This document shows, piece by piece, positions 53,545 to 63,700 of a stretch of 64,000 nucleotides of DNA; the first letter of the stretch is position 1, and each line of letters opens with the position of its first letter. The translations under genes were made by a program, and so were the position numbers. Below the pieces are notes generated by a model. It ran no database searches. It was not told where the DNA came from and saw only the letters and a list, made by a program, of their open reading frames with translations. Source of the stretch: Aequorivita capsosiphonis DSM 23843 (GTDB lineage: Bacteria; Bacteroidota; Bacteroidia; Flavobacteriales; Flavobacteriaceae); the NCBI RefSeq assembly GCF_000429125.1, contig NZ_AUBG01000006.1, positions 248,001-312,000 on the forward strand, in the 5' to 3' direction.

Positions 53545-56097
53545 TTACCCGCATTTAGAAGATCCACAATCCTTGCAAGTCAAGCATCCTTCCTGATAAA
53601 TAAGGGAGGTGCTATTACAGTTTTCACATTTTTGCTTTCTTGCCTCAGTTCCGTCTGCAACATAGCGTTTTAAAGCTCGCGCAACGCCGTTTTTCCAAGT
53701 GTTGATACTTTCCGTGTCTAATTGCAAACTGTTGATTAATTCTACAGCTTTTTCAATTGGCATTCCGTGGCGAAGCGTGCTGGAAATCAATTTTGCATAG
53801 TTCCAGAACTCTGGGTTGAATTTATGTGAAAGTCCTTCAATAGTGGTTTTGTAACCGCGTTTGTTTTTATACTGAAAGTCATAACGAGAAGTTCCGTCGT
53901 CGTTTCTGTTTTTGATGATCAATCCATTATTCACCCAACGCGGAATCAAAATTCCATCTTCATCATCTGCAAAACCAGTAAAGATTTCATAAGGCTTTCC
54001 GTCAATTAGGCCGATAAAGGCAATCCATTTGTCTTTGCTGTTTTGGAAACGCACCACGTCTGCTTCCAAAGTTTCGGGGCGTTTGGTTGGGAATGCGGTA
54101 AGGGTGTCGTTTTCTTCTTCTTTCTTTTCATCATTGGAGATCAAAACTCCAGAACGAGAGCCATCACGATAGACAGTAACGCCTTTACAGCCGGCTTGCC
54201 AAGCTTCGAGATAAAGTTTGCCAACCAATTCTTCCGTAGCATCGTTTGGTAGGTTGATGGTTACTGAAATAGAGTGATCCACCCATTTTTGAACGGCACC
54301 TTGCATTCTTACTTTGCTCAACCAATCCACATCATTGGAAGTTGCTTTGTAATACGGTGATTTTTTCACAATTTTGTTCAGTTCTTCTTGACTGTAATTT
54401 CTATCTGTGTCAATTCCTTGAACTTCCATCCACTGCTTAAACCTGTGATGGAAAACTACATATTCTTCCCAGCTGTCGCCCACTTCATCCACAAAATCAA
54501 TACGCACGTTTTTGTCATTAGGATTTACTTTTCTTCTTCGTTTGTAAACGGGCATAAAAACAGGCTCAATACCAGAGGAGGTTTGCGTCATTAAACTTGT
54601 TGTTCCAGTTGGCGCAATGGTAAGCAAGGCAATATTTCTTCTGCCGTATTCCAGCATATCGTAATACAGCTTTTCATCTGCATCTTTTAGGCGAAGAATA
54701 AATGGATTGTCTTTTTCTCTTTCGCTGTCAAATATTTTAAAAGCACCTCTTTCCTTAGCTGCATAAACGGATGCGCGATAGGTTTCCAAGGCTAATGTTT
54801 TATGAATTTGAACTGAAAACTCAGTTCCTTTCTCACTACCGTATTTTATTCCCAAAGCGGCCAGCATATCACCTTCTGCAGTTATCCCTATTCCTGTTCT
54901 TCGGCCTTCTTCCGCTTTTCTCTGAATGTTTAACCAAAGATTTTTTTCCACAGCTTTTACTTCTTCTGTTTCTGGATCTGCATCAATTTTTGCGAGAATA
55001 GCGTCAATTTTTTCAAGTTCTAGGTCAATGATATCGTCCATTATTTTTTGGGCGATTACGATATGCTTTTTGAAAAGTTCAAAGTTGAATTCCGCTTTTT
55101 CCGTAAACGGGTTTTCAACATAAGAGAACAAATTGATTGCCAATAAACGACAAGAATCATAGGGGCAAAGTGGGATTTCGCCACAGGGATTTGTAGAAAC
55201 GGTTTTGTAGCCAAGATCTGCATAGCAATCTGGCACAGATTCATTTATAATGGTATCCCAGAAAAGAATACCTGGTTCGGCAGACTTCCAAGCGTTATGC
55301 ACAATTTTTTTCCAAAGTTTTTCGGCTTCAATTTCTTTAGAATATTTTGGATTATTGCTGAAAATAGGATATTTCTGTGTGTAGTTTCCTCCATCTTTTA
55401 CAGCCTGCATAAAGCTGTCGTCCATACGTACAGAAACGTTCGCGCCGGTAACTTTGCCCTGCTCCATTTTGGCATCTATAAAATCTTCAGAATCTGGATG
55501 GTTTATAGAAACCGATAGCATCAATGCACCTCGACGACCATCTTGAGCCACTTCACGTGTTGAGTTTGAATAACGCTCCATAAAAGGAACAATTCCCGTT
55601 GAGGTTAAAGCTGAATTTTTTACAGGTGAACCTTTTGGACGGATGTGTGAAAGGTCATGGCCCACTCCGCCGCGACGTTTCATAAGCTGCACCTGCTCCT
55701 GGTCTATCTTCATGATTCCTCCGTAAGAGTCGGAATCACCATTATTCCCAATTACGAAACAATTTGAAAGTGATCCAACTTGATATGGATTGCCAATTCC
55801 CGCCATGGGGCTTCCTTGAGGGACGATGTATTTAAAATCTTTAATGGCGTCAAAAACCTCTTTTTCAGTCATCGGATTTTGATATCGCTGTTCAATGCGT
55901 GCTATCTCACGAGCGATACGGCGGTGCATATCATCCGGTGTTTTTTCGTATATATTTCCGTCTGAATCTTTTAGGGCATATTTGTTTACCCAGACTCGAG
56001 CAGCAAGGTCATCGCCTTTAAAATATTCTACCGAAGCTTCAAACGCTTCGTCTTGAGTATAGGTTTGTTGAGTGGGAATGGCTGTTTTTATTGACAT
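53545..56097 (-). CDS. nrdJ: Adenosylcobalamin-dependent ribonucleotide reductase (class II)
   Basis: The 850-residue enzyme has the class II signatures PMAGIGNPYQVGSLSNCFVI, STNPCGEIPLCPYDSCRLLA and TIAPTGTTSLMTQTSSGIEP. GNPYQ/SNCF and NPCGE carry the active-site cysteines. The C-terminus holds a zinc-ribbon-like tail (CENCNSTSLIYQEGCLTCKD, CGSSKCG) with the redox Cys pair. It reduces ribonucleotides using B12 and thus supports DNA synthesis with or without oxygen. No cobalamin riboswitch is apparent upstream (56098-56350). Confidence 0.96.
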   Translation of the reverse strand: MSIKTAIPTQQTYTQDEAFEASVEYFKGDDLAARVWVNKYALKDSDGNIYEKTPDDMHRRIAREIARIEQRYQNPMTEKEVFDAIKDFKYIVPQGSPMAGIGNPYQVGSLSNCFVIGNNGDSDSYGGIMKIDQEQVQLMKRRGGVGHDLSHIRPKGSPVKNSALTSTGIVPFMERYSNSTREVAQDGRRGALMLSVSINHPDSEDFIDAKMEQGKVTGANVSVRMDDSFMQAVKDGGNYTQKYPIFSNNPKYSKEIEAEKLWKKIVHNAWKSAEPGILFWDTIINESVPDCYADLGYKTVSTNPCGEIPLCPYDSCRLLAINLFSYVENPFTEKAEFNFELFKKHIVIAQKIMDDIIDLELEKIDAILAKIDADPETEEVKAVEKNLWLNIQRKAEEGRRTGIGITAEGDMLAALGIKYGSEKGTEFSVQIHKTLALETYRASVYAAKERGAFKIFDSEREKDNPFILRLKDADEKLYYDMLEYGRRNIALLTIAPTGTTSLMTQTSSGIEPVFMPVYKRRRKVNPNDKNVRIDFVDEVGDSWEEYVVFHHRFKQWMEVQGIDTDRNYSQEELNKIVKKSPYYKATSNDVDWLSKVRMQGAVQKWVDHSISVTINLPNDATEELVGKLYLEAWQAGCKGVTVYRDGSRSGVLISNDEKKEEENDTLTAFPTKRPETLEADVVRFQNSKDKWIAFIGLIDGKPYEIFTGFADDEDGILIPRWVNNGLIIKNRNDDGTSRYDFQYKNKRGYKTTIEGLSHKFNPEFWNYAKLISSTLRHGMPIEKAVELINSLQLDTESINTWKNGVARALKRYVADGTEARKQKCENCNSTSLIYQEGCLTCKDCGSSKCG

Positions 56098-56352
56098 ATG
56101 TTTGAACTTAATTTAGGAAGCTATTATTTCTACTTTAAAGTATGTAAAGATAGCAAATTAGCAAGGTCAATATGAAATTAAAAATTTGAAGTTGTCAAGA
56201 AATTGATGTTAATAAACTTATAGTCAATAATATAAATATTTATCAACACTAAAAAGTTGACAAATATTTAAAATAAGTTTGGAGATGCGATATATTTATG
56301 TTTCAAAGACTATTTAATCTTAAATACTTTGAAATAATGATAAAAATCATTT

Positions 56353-56381
56353 TTTGGAAGTCACTGTGAGTGTTATCTTTG
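56353..56381 (+). promoter_or_regulatory. Promoter of the copper-locus small protein gene
   Basis: TTTG at 56353-56356 and TATCTTTG at 56374-56381 are 17 bases apart. The GTG start follows 4 bases later, implying a leaderless message. Confidence 0.65.
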
Positions 56382-56385
56382 TGTC

Positions 56386-56763
56386 GTGAAAAACATACTT
56401 CTCATAACAATCACTTTAATAATGCTTACGAAGCCTATGTGGCCCGTATTGGATTATGTGGCGAATTATGATTATATAGTAAACACGCTTTGTGAAAATA
56501 AAGACAAACCAGAGATGGAATGTAATGGAAAATGTCATTTGAACAAAGAACTAGCAAAAGAGGCTGGCGCAGATGATAAAAACCCGTTAAACAGCAAAAC
56601 CTCCAAAACTGAAATTCCTCAGATTATTATTTCAGAAAACATTAAAGAATTTAGTGTTGCTTGGGGAACCGAAATTACTTCTGAAGAAAACCTAGGCTAT
56701 ATGCCGAATTTAATTCCTTCTCTTTTCATTTCAAAAATTCTTCATCCGCCGCAGTTGGGGTAG
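56386..56763 (+). CDS. Small Cys-motif protein of a copper-type TonB locus
   Basis: The 125-residue protein starts with GTG and has a hydrophobic N-terminus (KNILLITITLIMLTKPMWPV), so it is probably exported or membrane-anchored. A motif Cys36...MECNGKCHL with Cys46 and Cys50 follows. Near the end is ILHPPQLG. Genes of this kind precede TonB receptors in some flavobacteria, as far as I recall. The Cys/His motif could bind copper. No known enzyme family is recognised. A paired CTACAAGG repeat separates it from the receptor gene. Confidence 0.78.
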   Translation: MKNILLITITLIMLTKPMWPVLDYVANYDYIVNTLCENKDKPEMECNGKCHLNKELAKEAGADDKNPLNSKTSKTEIPQIIISENIKEFSVAWGTEITSEENLGYMPNLIPSLFISKILHPPQLG

Positions 56764-56781
56764 TTTAAACTTTTATTTTTT

Positions 56782-56837
56782 CTACAAGGCGTTTATAGTG
56801 ATCCCGATAACAATCGAGAAAAGCATTCTCCTTGTAG
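56782..56837. repeat. Inverted CTACAAGG / CCTTGTAG pair with an inner degenerate palindrome
   Basis: CTACAAGG (56782-56789) pairs with CCTTGTAG (56830-56837). Between them is TCCCGATAACAATCGAGA, a damaged copy of the TCCCGATAnCTATCGGGA family. The layout could attenuate transcription into the TonB receptor gene. Confidence 0.65.
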
Positions 56838-56866
56838 GTATGTAAACTTCCTATAAAAACTCGAAA

Positions 56867-58906
56867 ATGAAAATATTTATAAGTGTGTTTCCTTTAAGGG
56901 GAACGCTTGTAGGTTGCCTTTGGTGTGCTTTGTTTTGCGGTATTTTTACGCCGAAACTATCTGCCCAAGAAACTCCTGCAGACAGCCTAAAACTAATTAA
57001 TCTTACTGAAGTGGTCGTGATTTCTACCGGTAAAAAGCTCGATCATCAAAAGCAGCGTAAGCCCTTATCTACGCTCGACGAATTCTTAGAATCTTCCCGC
57101 AGTATCAATATGGTAAAGCGCGGCGCATACGCTTGGGAACCAACCATGAACGATATGGCTTCAGAGCGATTGGCTGTAACCATAGATGGGATGCAGATTT
57201 TTGGTGCGTGTACCGATAAAATGGATCCGATAACTTCTTATGTTGATGTATCAAACCTTTCCGAAGCCCAAATTGGTTCCGGACAACAGGGCGCAGTATT
57301 TGGGAATACCATTGGCGGCGGTATTAATTTAAAACTGGACAAAAGTAATTTCAAGCCAACTGGCTGGAATGGCTCTTTGGAAAGCGCTTTTGAAACCAAT
57401 AATAAAATGCGTGTTTTTGGTGGTGAGTTGAATTATTCTGATGAAAAGTTCTATGCGAATACTGATGTTATTTATCGAAAAGCTGATGATTATAAAGCAG
57501 GGGGTAATAAGGAAGTCAATTTTTCACAATTTGAGAAATATAATTTCTCGGTTAATTCCGGCTATAAACTGACTGATGATAAATTTATTTCGGCTACCTT
57601 AATATATGATGAAGCGAAAGATGTTGGTTATCCGGCATTAACAATGGATGTTTCCTTGGCTCGCGCGGTGATTGGTTCGGTGAGCTTTAATCAGGATACT
57701 TTGTTTGGCAATTTAAGCAACTGGGAGTCGAAAGTGTATTACAACACTATTAAGCACGTGATGGATGACACCACGCGTCCAGATGTTGTTATACATATGG
57801 ATATGCCGGGATGGAGCGAAACTGCTGGGTTTTATACGCAGGCAAATTTCAACAAGGAAAATAATCACTTCTTTTTTAAGATGGATGGGTTTTACAATAA
57901 ATCTTACGCAGAAATGACGATGTATCCAACCAACAGCAACGAACCCTTAATGTTTATGTTGACGTGGCCAGATGTGCACACCAAAGATGTTGGGTTTTAT
58001 GCTGAAGATCATATCAATTTTGAAAAATCTTCCTTAAAACTTTCCACTCGCTTGGCCTATCATTCCAACGCCGTGGCGGATGACTTTGGATTGAACAGCT
58101 TAAAAATCTTTTATCCCGAAATGGAGAAAACAAATTCTCGGTTTTTAAAAAGCTTCTCAGCTCAATATCATACACCGCTCAGTGATTTTCATTTTAACGG
58201 AGGAGTTTCTTATGGTGAGCGTGCGCCTTCTGTTTCGGAAGGATATGGTTTTTACTTGTTCAACAGTTTTGATAATCACGATTATATAGGCGATCCAAAT
58301 TTGAATACGGAAAGCTCAGCAGATGCGAATGTTTCCCTAACCTATAAAAGACCGGTTTTTGAGATTACCGCAACTGCAAATTACTTTCACATTTTTGATT
58401 ATATCATAGGGAAAGTTGACAGTTCGTTGAGCACAATGACTATTGGGGCTGACGGGGTGAAGATTTATACGAATCTGGAATATGCGCAGCTTTTTAATGC
58501 TTCGTTTTCTGGGCGTTATAATATTTCGAATGCATTTAAGCTAACTGGGAATCTTTCGTATCACCGCGGAGTTGATAATGATGGCGAAAACTTGCCGTTA
58601 ATCAGTCCGGTTTCTTACAGAAGTGCGCTGGATTTTTATAAAAACCAATACTCCGTATCGCTTTCGGTGGAAGGCACAGGAGAGCAAACCAATTATAATC
58701 CTGCATACGGCGAAACAAAAACCGCTGCTTATGCCACACTTTCAGCGAGCTTCGGAAAACGTTTTTTTATCAATGAGAGTGATCTTTTTGTAAAAGCAGG
58801 AATTCAAAATATTTTTGATACATACTATTCTTCCTATACCGATTGGAACAACATTCCAAGAATGGGTAGGAATATTTATACAACAATTTCTTATTCTATC
58901 AATTAA
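56867..58906 (+). CDS. OprC/NosA-like TonB-dependent outer membrane receptor, probably copper
   Basis: The 679-residue protein has a signal peptide and a TonB-box-like TEVVVIS segment (48-54). The plug domain is at about 70-160 and the rest is a beta-barrel ending in NIFDTYYSSYTDW and YTTISYSIN. The plug contains IDGMQIFGACTDKMDPITSY, in which C115-x3-M119 matches the CxxxM copper ligand pair of OprC. Further Met/His clusters (VIHMDMPGW, MTMYPTNSNEPLMFML) are seen in barrel loops. It is likely to bring copper across the outer membrane with TonB energy. Confidence 0.88.
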   Translation: MKIFISVFPLRGTLVGCLWCALFCGIFTPKLSAQETPADSLKLINLTEVVVISTGKKLDHQKQRKPLSTLDEFLESSRSINMVKRGAYAWEPTMNDMASERLAVTIDGMQIFGACTDKMDPITSYVDVSNLSEAQIGSGQQGAVFGNTIGGGINLKLDKSNFKPTGWNGSLESAFETNNKMRVFGGELNYSDEKFYANTDVIYRKADDYKAGGNKEVNFSQFEKYNFSVNSGYKLTDDKFISATLIYDEAKDVGYPALTMDVSLARAVIGSVSFNQDTLFGNLSNWESKVYYNTIKHVMDDTTRPDVVIHMDMPGWSETAGFYTQANFNKENNHFFFKMDGFYNKSYAEMTMYPTNSNEPLMFMLTWPDVHTKDVGFYAEDHINFEKSSLKLSTRLAYHSNAVADDFGLNSLKIFYPEMEKTNSRFLKSFSAQYHTPLSDFHFNGGVSYGERAPSVSEGYGFYLFNSFDNHDYIGDPNLNTESSADANVSLTYKRPVFEITATANYFHIFDYIIGKVDSSLSTMTIGADGVKIYTNLEYAQLFNASFSGRYNISNAFKLTGNLSYHRGVDNDGENLPLISPVSYRSALDFYKNQYSVSLSVEGTGEQTNYNPAYGETKTAAYATLSASFGKRFFINESDLFVKAGIQNIFDTYYSSYTDWNNIPRMGRNIYTTISYSIN

Positions 58907-58927
58907 TTACAAAAAAATATAAATTTT

Positions 58928-59785
58928 ATGAAAACACTTAAATATATATTCGCGCTTCTTATTCTTTCGGTTTCATTCGTTAGTTGTTCTTCAGACGACG
59001 ATGAAAACATCCCAATTGAAACAAATCCGGTAGAAGGATTAAATAAAATCTACGAGTTTTCCGAAGCGGATCATTCCGTAGAAATCTATTCAGAAAAACA
59101 AATCCTTGAAGTAGGTTACAATGAAATTTCTATAAGAATTAAAGATTTAACAAATGACAAATACATCACAAATGCCAGAGTAACTTGGATGCCGATGATG
59201 CATATGGCAACTATGGAGCATTCTGCCCCCCATAGTATGTTGAGTAATTCAGAAGAAAGTTCAGTTTATAAAGCACATATCGTTTTCCAAATGGCAAGCA
59301 ACGATACGGAATACTGGGATTTAAGGCTTAATTATTCAGTGAACGGTCAGCCAATGGAGAAAGAATTTAGCATTAGCGTAGTGCAGCCCGCGGATGGTTT
59401 GAAGAAAACACAGGTATTTACAGGAAGTGACGATACCAAGTATGTTTTGGCTTTTATAAATCCAAAAGCCCCTAAAGTTGCGCTGAATGATATGCAAGCT
59501 GTGCTTTACAAAATGGAAAGTATGGTGAGTTTCCCAGTTGTTGAAAATTATAAAATAACTGTGGATCCAAGAATGCCAGGAATGGGTAATCACAGTTCCC
59601 CAAATAATCAAGATCTTACTTACAATGCTGCGACAAAGAAATATGAGGGAAAACTATCACTGACCATGACTGGTTTCTGGAAGATTAATATGAAGCTTTT
59701 GAATGAAAATGGAGTGGTTTTAAAAGGTGAAGATGTTACAGAAGACCATCTAACGAGTAGTTTGTACTTTGAGCTGGAATTCTAA
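58928..59785 (+). CDS. Met/His-rich lipoprotein with YtkA-like domains, probably copper-binding
   Basis: The 285-residue protein has a lipobox (SVSFVSCSSD, Cys20). A strand-rich domain (YNEISIRIKDLTNDKYITNA) holds WMPMMHMATMEHSAPHSM at 87-104, a run of Met and His like those in copper-binding YtkA/FixH-type proteins. A second similar domain carries DPRMPGMGNHSSPN. It starts 22 bases after the receptor stop and is surely co-transcribed. A role in receiving copper from the receptor or holding it at the membrane is inferred. Confidence 0.85.
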   Translation: MKTLKYIFALLILSVSFVSCSSDDDENIPIETNPVEGLNKIYEFSEADHSVEIYSEKQILEVGYNEISIRIKDLTNDKYITNARVTWMPMMHMATMEHSAPHSMLSNSEESSVYKAHIVFQMASNDTEYWDLRLNYSVNGQPMEKEFSISVVQPADGLKKTQVFTGSDDTKYVLAFINPKAPKVALNDMQAVLYKMESMVSFPVVENYKITVDPRMPGMGNHSSPNNQDLTYNAATKKYEGKLSLTMTGFWKINMKLLNENGVVLKGEDVTEDHLTSSLYFELEF

Positions 59786-59828
59786 AATAGGACTTAGGAT
59801 GAAATGATCTTCCTTAAGCTAGTAGGCG

Positions 59829-59864
59829 TAAGACATAAGAATAACTTTTTAGTCTTACGTCTTA
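59829..59864 (+). terminator. Heptamer-based hairpin after the copper lipoprotein gene
   Basis: TAAGACATAAGA pairs with TCTTACGTCTTA with one G-T pair. Heptamers GTCTTAC GTCTTAT GTCTCAC continue to the right, so the terminator is built from a 7-base repeat. Confidence 0.6.
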
Positions 59865-59900
59865 TGTCTCACTGTCCTATGTCTTTTGAAGTTATTTTTC

Positions 59901-59908
59901 TATATTTG
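59901..59908 (+). promoter_or_regulatory. Minus-7 element TATATTTG next to a GTG start
   Basis: TATATTTG ends 4 bases before GTG 59913, the same spacing as at 56374-56386. The minus-33 element is weak. Confidence 0.5.
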
Positions 59909-59912
59909 GCGC

Positions 59913-60542
59913 GTGAACTGGAGATGGTACATTACCGGAGTAATAGTTGCGCTTGCTTTTTTTGGCATGAGCCTAGGCCAATCAACAACAAACCCGAATC
60001 AGGAGATTGTTGTTCGGTTTAATGCTGCGTCTATAAATTCTGATGAGGTACAGCTAGCAATTGCCGATATACGAAGCCAGTTAAAGTCTATAGGCATAGA
60101 AAATGTTCACGTTTCAGAAATTGTAAACGGCAAATTAAAAGTAACTTACTTTAGTGATAAGGATGTTGCCGTAATAAAGGATTTATTTCTTCATCAAAAC
60201 AAACTTCAACTTGGGGATACGGCTTTCAATGAAAAAGAAGGGCCTTCAAAATTACCTTTTAATAAAAACTCCAACACCTATAAACTTGATGTAATTAAAA
60301 TTCAGCAGAATCCTAATTCTGATGTAGGTTTTCACGGTACCCTTGTTGATATTAAGTCTTTAAATGATCAATATTTAAAGCCGATAGTATCTCTGGCTAC
60401 TTCTGAAGTGACTTTTAGTTTAAAATATTTGATTAAAAGGGAAGCTTGTAAAATCTATCCAGATATAAGGCTTTTAATAAACAATTCTGCATATAAAATT
60501 CCTGAAGTTAGGGCGGGGCCTCTTGCCCAGGAATTTTTCTAA
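59913..60542 (+). CDS. Membrane-anchored protein of unknown function
   Basis: The 209-residue protein begins at GTG with MNWRWYITGVIVALAFFGMS, a basic start and one hydrophobic helix, probably an uncleaved anchor or signal. The body is alpha/beta: EIVVRFNAASINSDEVQLAI, then LKSIGIENVHVSEIVNGKLK, and ITYFSDKD-like (KVTYFSDKDVAVIKDLFL). A TTG nine codons earlier lies before the promoter element and is not preferred. The gene is upstream of secDF. I do not recognise the family. Confidence 0.78.
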   Translation: MNWRWYITGVIVALAFFGMSLGQSTTNPNQEIVVRFNAASINSDEVQLAIADIRSQLKSIGIENVHVSEIVNGKLKVTYFSDKDVAVIKDLFLHQNKLQLGDTAFNEKEGPSKLPFNKNSNTYKLDVIKIQQNPNSDVGFHGTLVDIKSLNDQYLKPIVSLATSEVTFSLKYLIKREACKIYPDIRLLINNSAYKIPEVRAGPLAQEFF

Positions 60543-60667
60543 CGAAACTTTAGTAAAAAAAATCAGTCAAAAATTGATAAAAACGAACTTGTTTTTTCAA
60601 TTGAAAGATGTACTTGTGTTTCGAAATTCCTATCACTTCAAAAATTAATTTTAAACAATCATCAAAA

Positions 60668-60698
60668 TTGTCAGATTAAACCGTAAATCATATATTTG
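60668..60698 (+). promoter_or_regulatory. Promoter of secDF
   Basis: TTG at 60668-60670 and TATATTTG at 60691-60698 are 20 bases apart, matching the Bacteroidota consensus. A small GCCC-aaaatat-GGGC hairpin (60702-60716) follows in the leader. Confidence 0.8.
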
Positions 60699-60747
60699 CG
60701 CGCCCAAAATATGGGCTAATAAAAAAATCTGACCAAAAAACATACAC

Positions 60748-63700
60748 ATGCAAAACAAAGGATTAATTACTGTATTTGCCATCCTCTTTGGACTGGTGAG
60801 TATTTATCAGCTTTCTTTTACGTTTGTTGCCAGCAAGGTAGAAGGTAATGCTAAGGAATTTGCGCAAAGCAAATTTTCTGAAGATGAGCCCCACGAACGG
60901 GAAGCCGCGGCAGCACGTTACTTAGATTCTGTAGCTACAAGCCCAGTATTCTTAGGGATAGATTACAAGACAGCTCAAGAAAAGGAATTGAATAAAGGTC
61001 TTGACCTTAAAGGTGGGATTAACGTTATTCTTCAAGTTTCTGTAAAAGATATCTTGAAAGGACTTGCAAACCATACTAAAGACCCTGCTTTTAACCAGGC
61101 TTTAGAGAAAGCGTCTGAACTTCAACAAAACAGTCAAGATACTTACCTCGAATTGTTTTTCAAGGCATTTGACGAGATTCCCGGCGAAAATAATCTTGCA
61201 TCTCCAGACATCTTCTTCAATAAAAATCTTGAAGATGATATAAACGTGGGAATGACCAATTCTCAAGTTAAAACAGTTATTGAAAGAAAAGTTGACGAGT
61301 CTATTACTTCTGCTTTTGAGGTTTTAAGAAAACGTATCGATAAATTTGGGGTTACTCAGCCAAACATTCAACGTTTAGGTAAATCAGCAAGAATACTTGT
61401 AGAGCTTCCTGGAGCAAAAGATGTTAGTAGAGTTAGGAAGTTACTTCAAAGTACTGCCCAACTTGAATTCTGGGATGTTTACAAATTTGAAGATGTTGCT
61501 GGTTTCCTTCAAGCTGCCGATACTAAAGCAGGTGAGATAGAAATGGCGAAAGCTGGTGCTGAAACTGAAACCACTAAGCCTGTGGTAGATTCTACGGAAA
61601 CAGAAGAAGATGACGTGAGCAAGCTATTGGGCGGACAAGATGTGAATGATTCTCTTGTTGATGACAATAAGGCGAACCCAATACTTTCAAAAATGGTTTC
61701 ATTAGGTACTCAAGGAGGTCCTGTGATCGCTGTTTTTAGATTAAAGGATACTGCAACAATCAATGCTTATTTGCGCAATCCTCAAATAAAATCATTGTTG
61801 CCAAACGAACTTCGTTTTGCTAAACTAGTTTGGGGATTGCCAGAAAGCAATCCACAATTGAACGGAGAAGAAACAACTGCTTTATATGCATTGAAAGGAA
61901 ACCGTGACAATGTTCCACCACTAGGAGGGAGTGTAGTTGTTGATGCAAGCCAAGAATATGACAACTTGAGCCGCGTAGTGGTTTCTATGCAAATGAATGG
62001 TCAAGGTGCTAAAATTTGGGAACAAATGACTGGTGATGCATACCAAAATCAAAGTCAAATTGCTATTGTTCTAGATGATATTGTTTATTCTGCTCCAGGT
62101 GTAACATCTGGTCCAATCGCGGGTGGACGAAGCCAAATTTCAGGAAATTTCACTGTACCACAAGGTCAGGATTTAGCGAATGTTTTGCGTGCAGGTAAAT
62201 TGCCTGCTTCTGCAGAGATTCTTCAAGGAGAGGTTGTAGGACCAACATTGGGTCATGAAGCTATTAATAGTGGGGTTATGTCCTTCTTGCTTGCACTTGG
62301 GATTGTACTTTTATGGATGATCTTCTACTACGGAAAAGCAGGTATTTTTGCCGATATCGCTTTGATGGTAAACATTTTGTTCATCTTCGGAATATTAGCC
62401 GGACTTGGTGCGGTACTAACGCTACCTGGTATTGCCGGTATTGTATTGACAATTGGTATGTCTGTGGATGCGAACGTGCTGATCTTTGAGCGTATTAAGG
62501 AGGAGCTCGCAAAAGGTAAGGCACAGAAAGATGCCATTAAAGATGGTTTCAACAATGCACTTTCCTCTATTCTTGATGCCAACATCACTACGGGTCTTAC
62601 CGGTTTGATACTTTTGGTTTTTGGAACTGGACCAATCCAAGGTTTTGCAACTACCTTATTAATTGGTATCGCAACTGCTTTATTTACTTCCATTTTCATT
62701 ACAAGACTGTTTATTGATAGTTATACCAAAAACGGTAAGGCATTGCCTTGTTCTACTTCATTGACGAAAAATCTTTTCACCGATGTGCATATCCAGTTCC
62801 TGAAAAAGCGTAAGATTGCTTATATCTTTTCTGCTATCATGATTTTGGTAAGTCTTACATCTTTATTTACCATTGGTTTAAACCAAGGTGTTGATTTTGT
62901 TGGTGGGCGTACTTATACCGTTCGTTTCGCGAAAGATGTAAACTCGGCTGAAATTCAAGACGATCTTATTAAGACCTTTGGAAGTGCCGAAGCTAAGACT
63001 TATGGTGGAGATAATCAGTTAAAGATAACAACCAAATATAAGGTTGAAGAAACTGGAACAGACGTGGATAACGAAATAGAGCATATGTTGTTCGAAACCG
63101 TGAAAAAGGAGATGCCGGCAGATATGACCTATGAAGAGTTTGTAGGTGATAGTGAGGGTAAGACTATTGGTAGAATGGAATCGTATAAAGTGAGTCCAAC
63201 TATTGCAGATAATATTAAGAAGGATTCCTTCTGGGCTGTACTTGGAGCATTGTTAGTGATGTTTCTTTACATCTTGTTGCGTTTTAGAAAATGGCAGTTT
63301 GGTCTTGGGGCTGTTGCGGCAATTTTTCACGATGTGTTGATTGTTCTTGGTATTTTCTCACTAACCTATAGATTTATGCCTTTCAGCATGGAGATTGACC
63401 AAGCGTTTATTGCGGCCATCCTTACGGTGGTGGGTTACTCTCTGAATGATACGGTTATTGTATTTGACCGTATTCGTGAGTACTTTGGAGAGCATCCAAA
63501 CTGGAAAATGGGTAAAATTGTTGACGTTGCCTTGAATAGTACATTAGGAAGAACCTTGAATACTTCATTTACAACTCTTGTGGTATTGTTGTGTATGTTC
63601 TTCTTTGGAGCAGAGTCTATACGCGGATTGCTATTTGCTATTATCGTAGGTATCTTTGTGGGTACCTATTCATCATTGTTTATTGCAACGCCACTTATGT

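Noticed and set aside
56098-56352. Cobalamin riboswitch upstream of the B12-dependent ribonucleotide reductase
   Set aside because: No conserved B12-box words are found; the region is plain AT-rich DNA with a weak minus-strand TATCTTTA promoter-like element.
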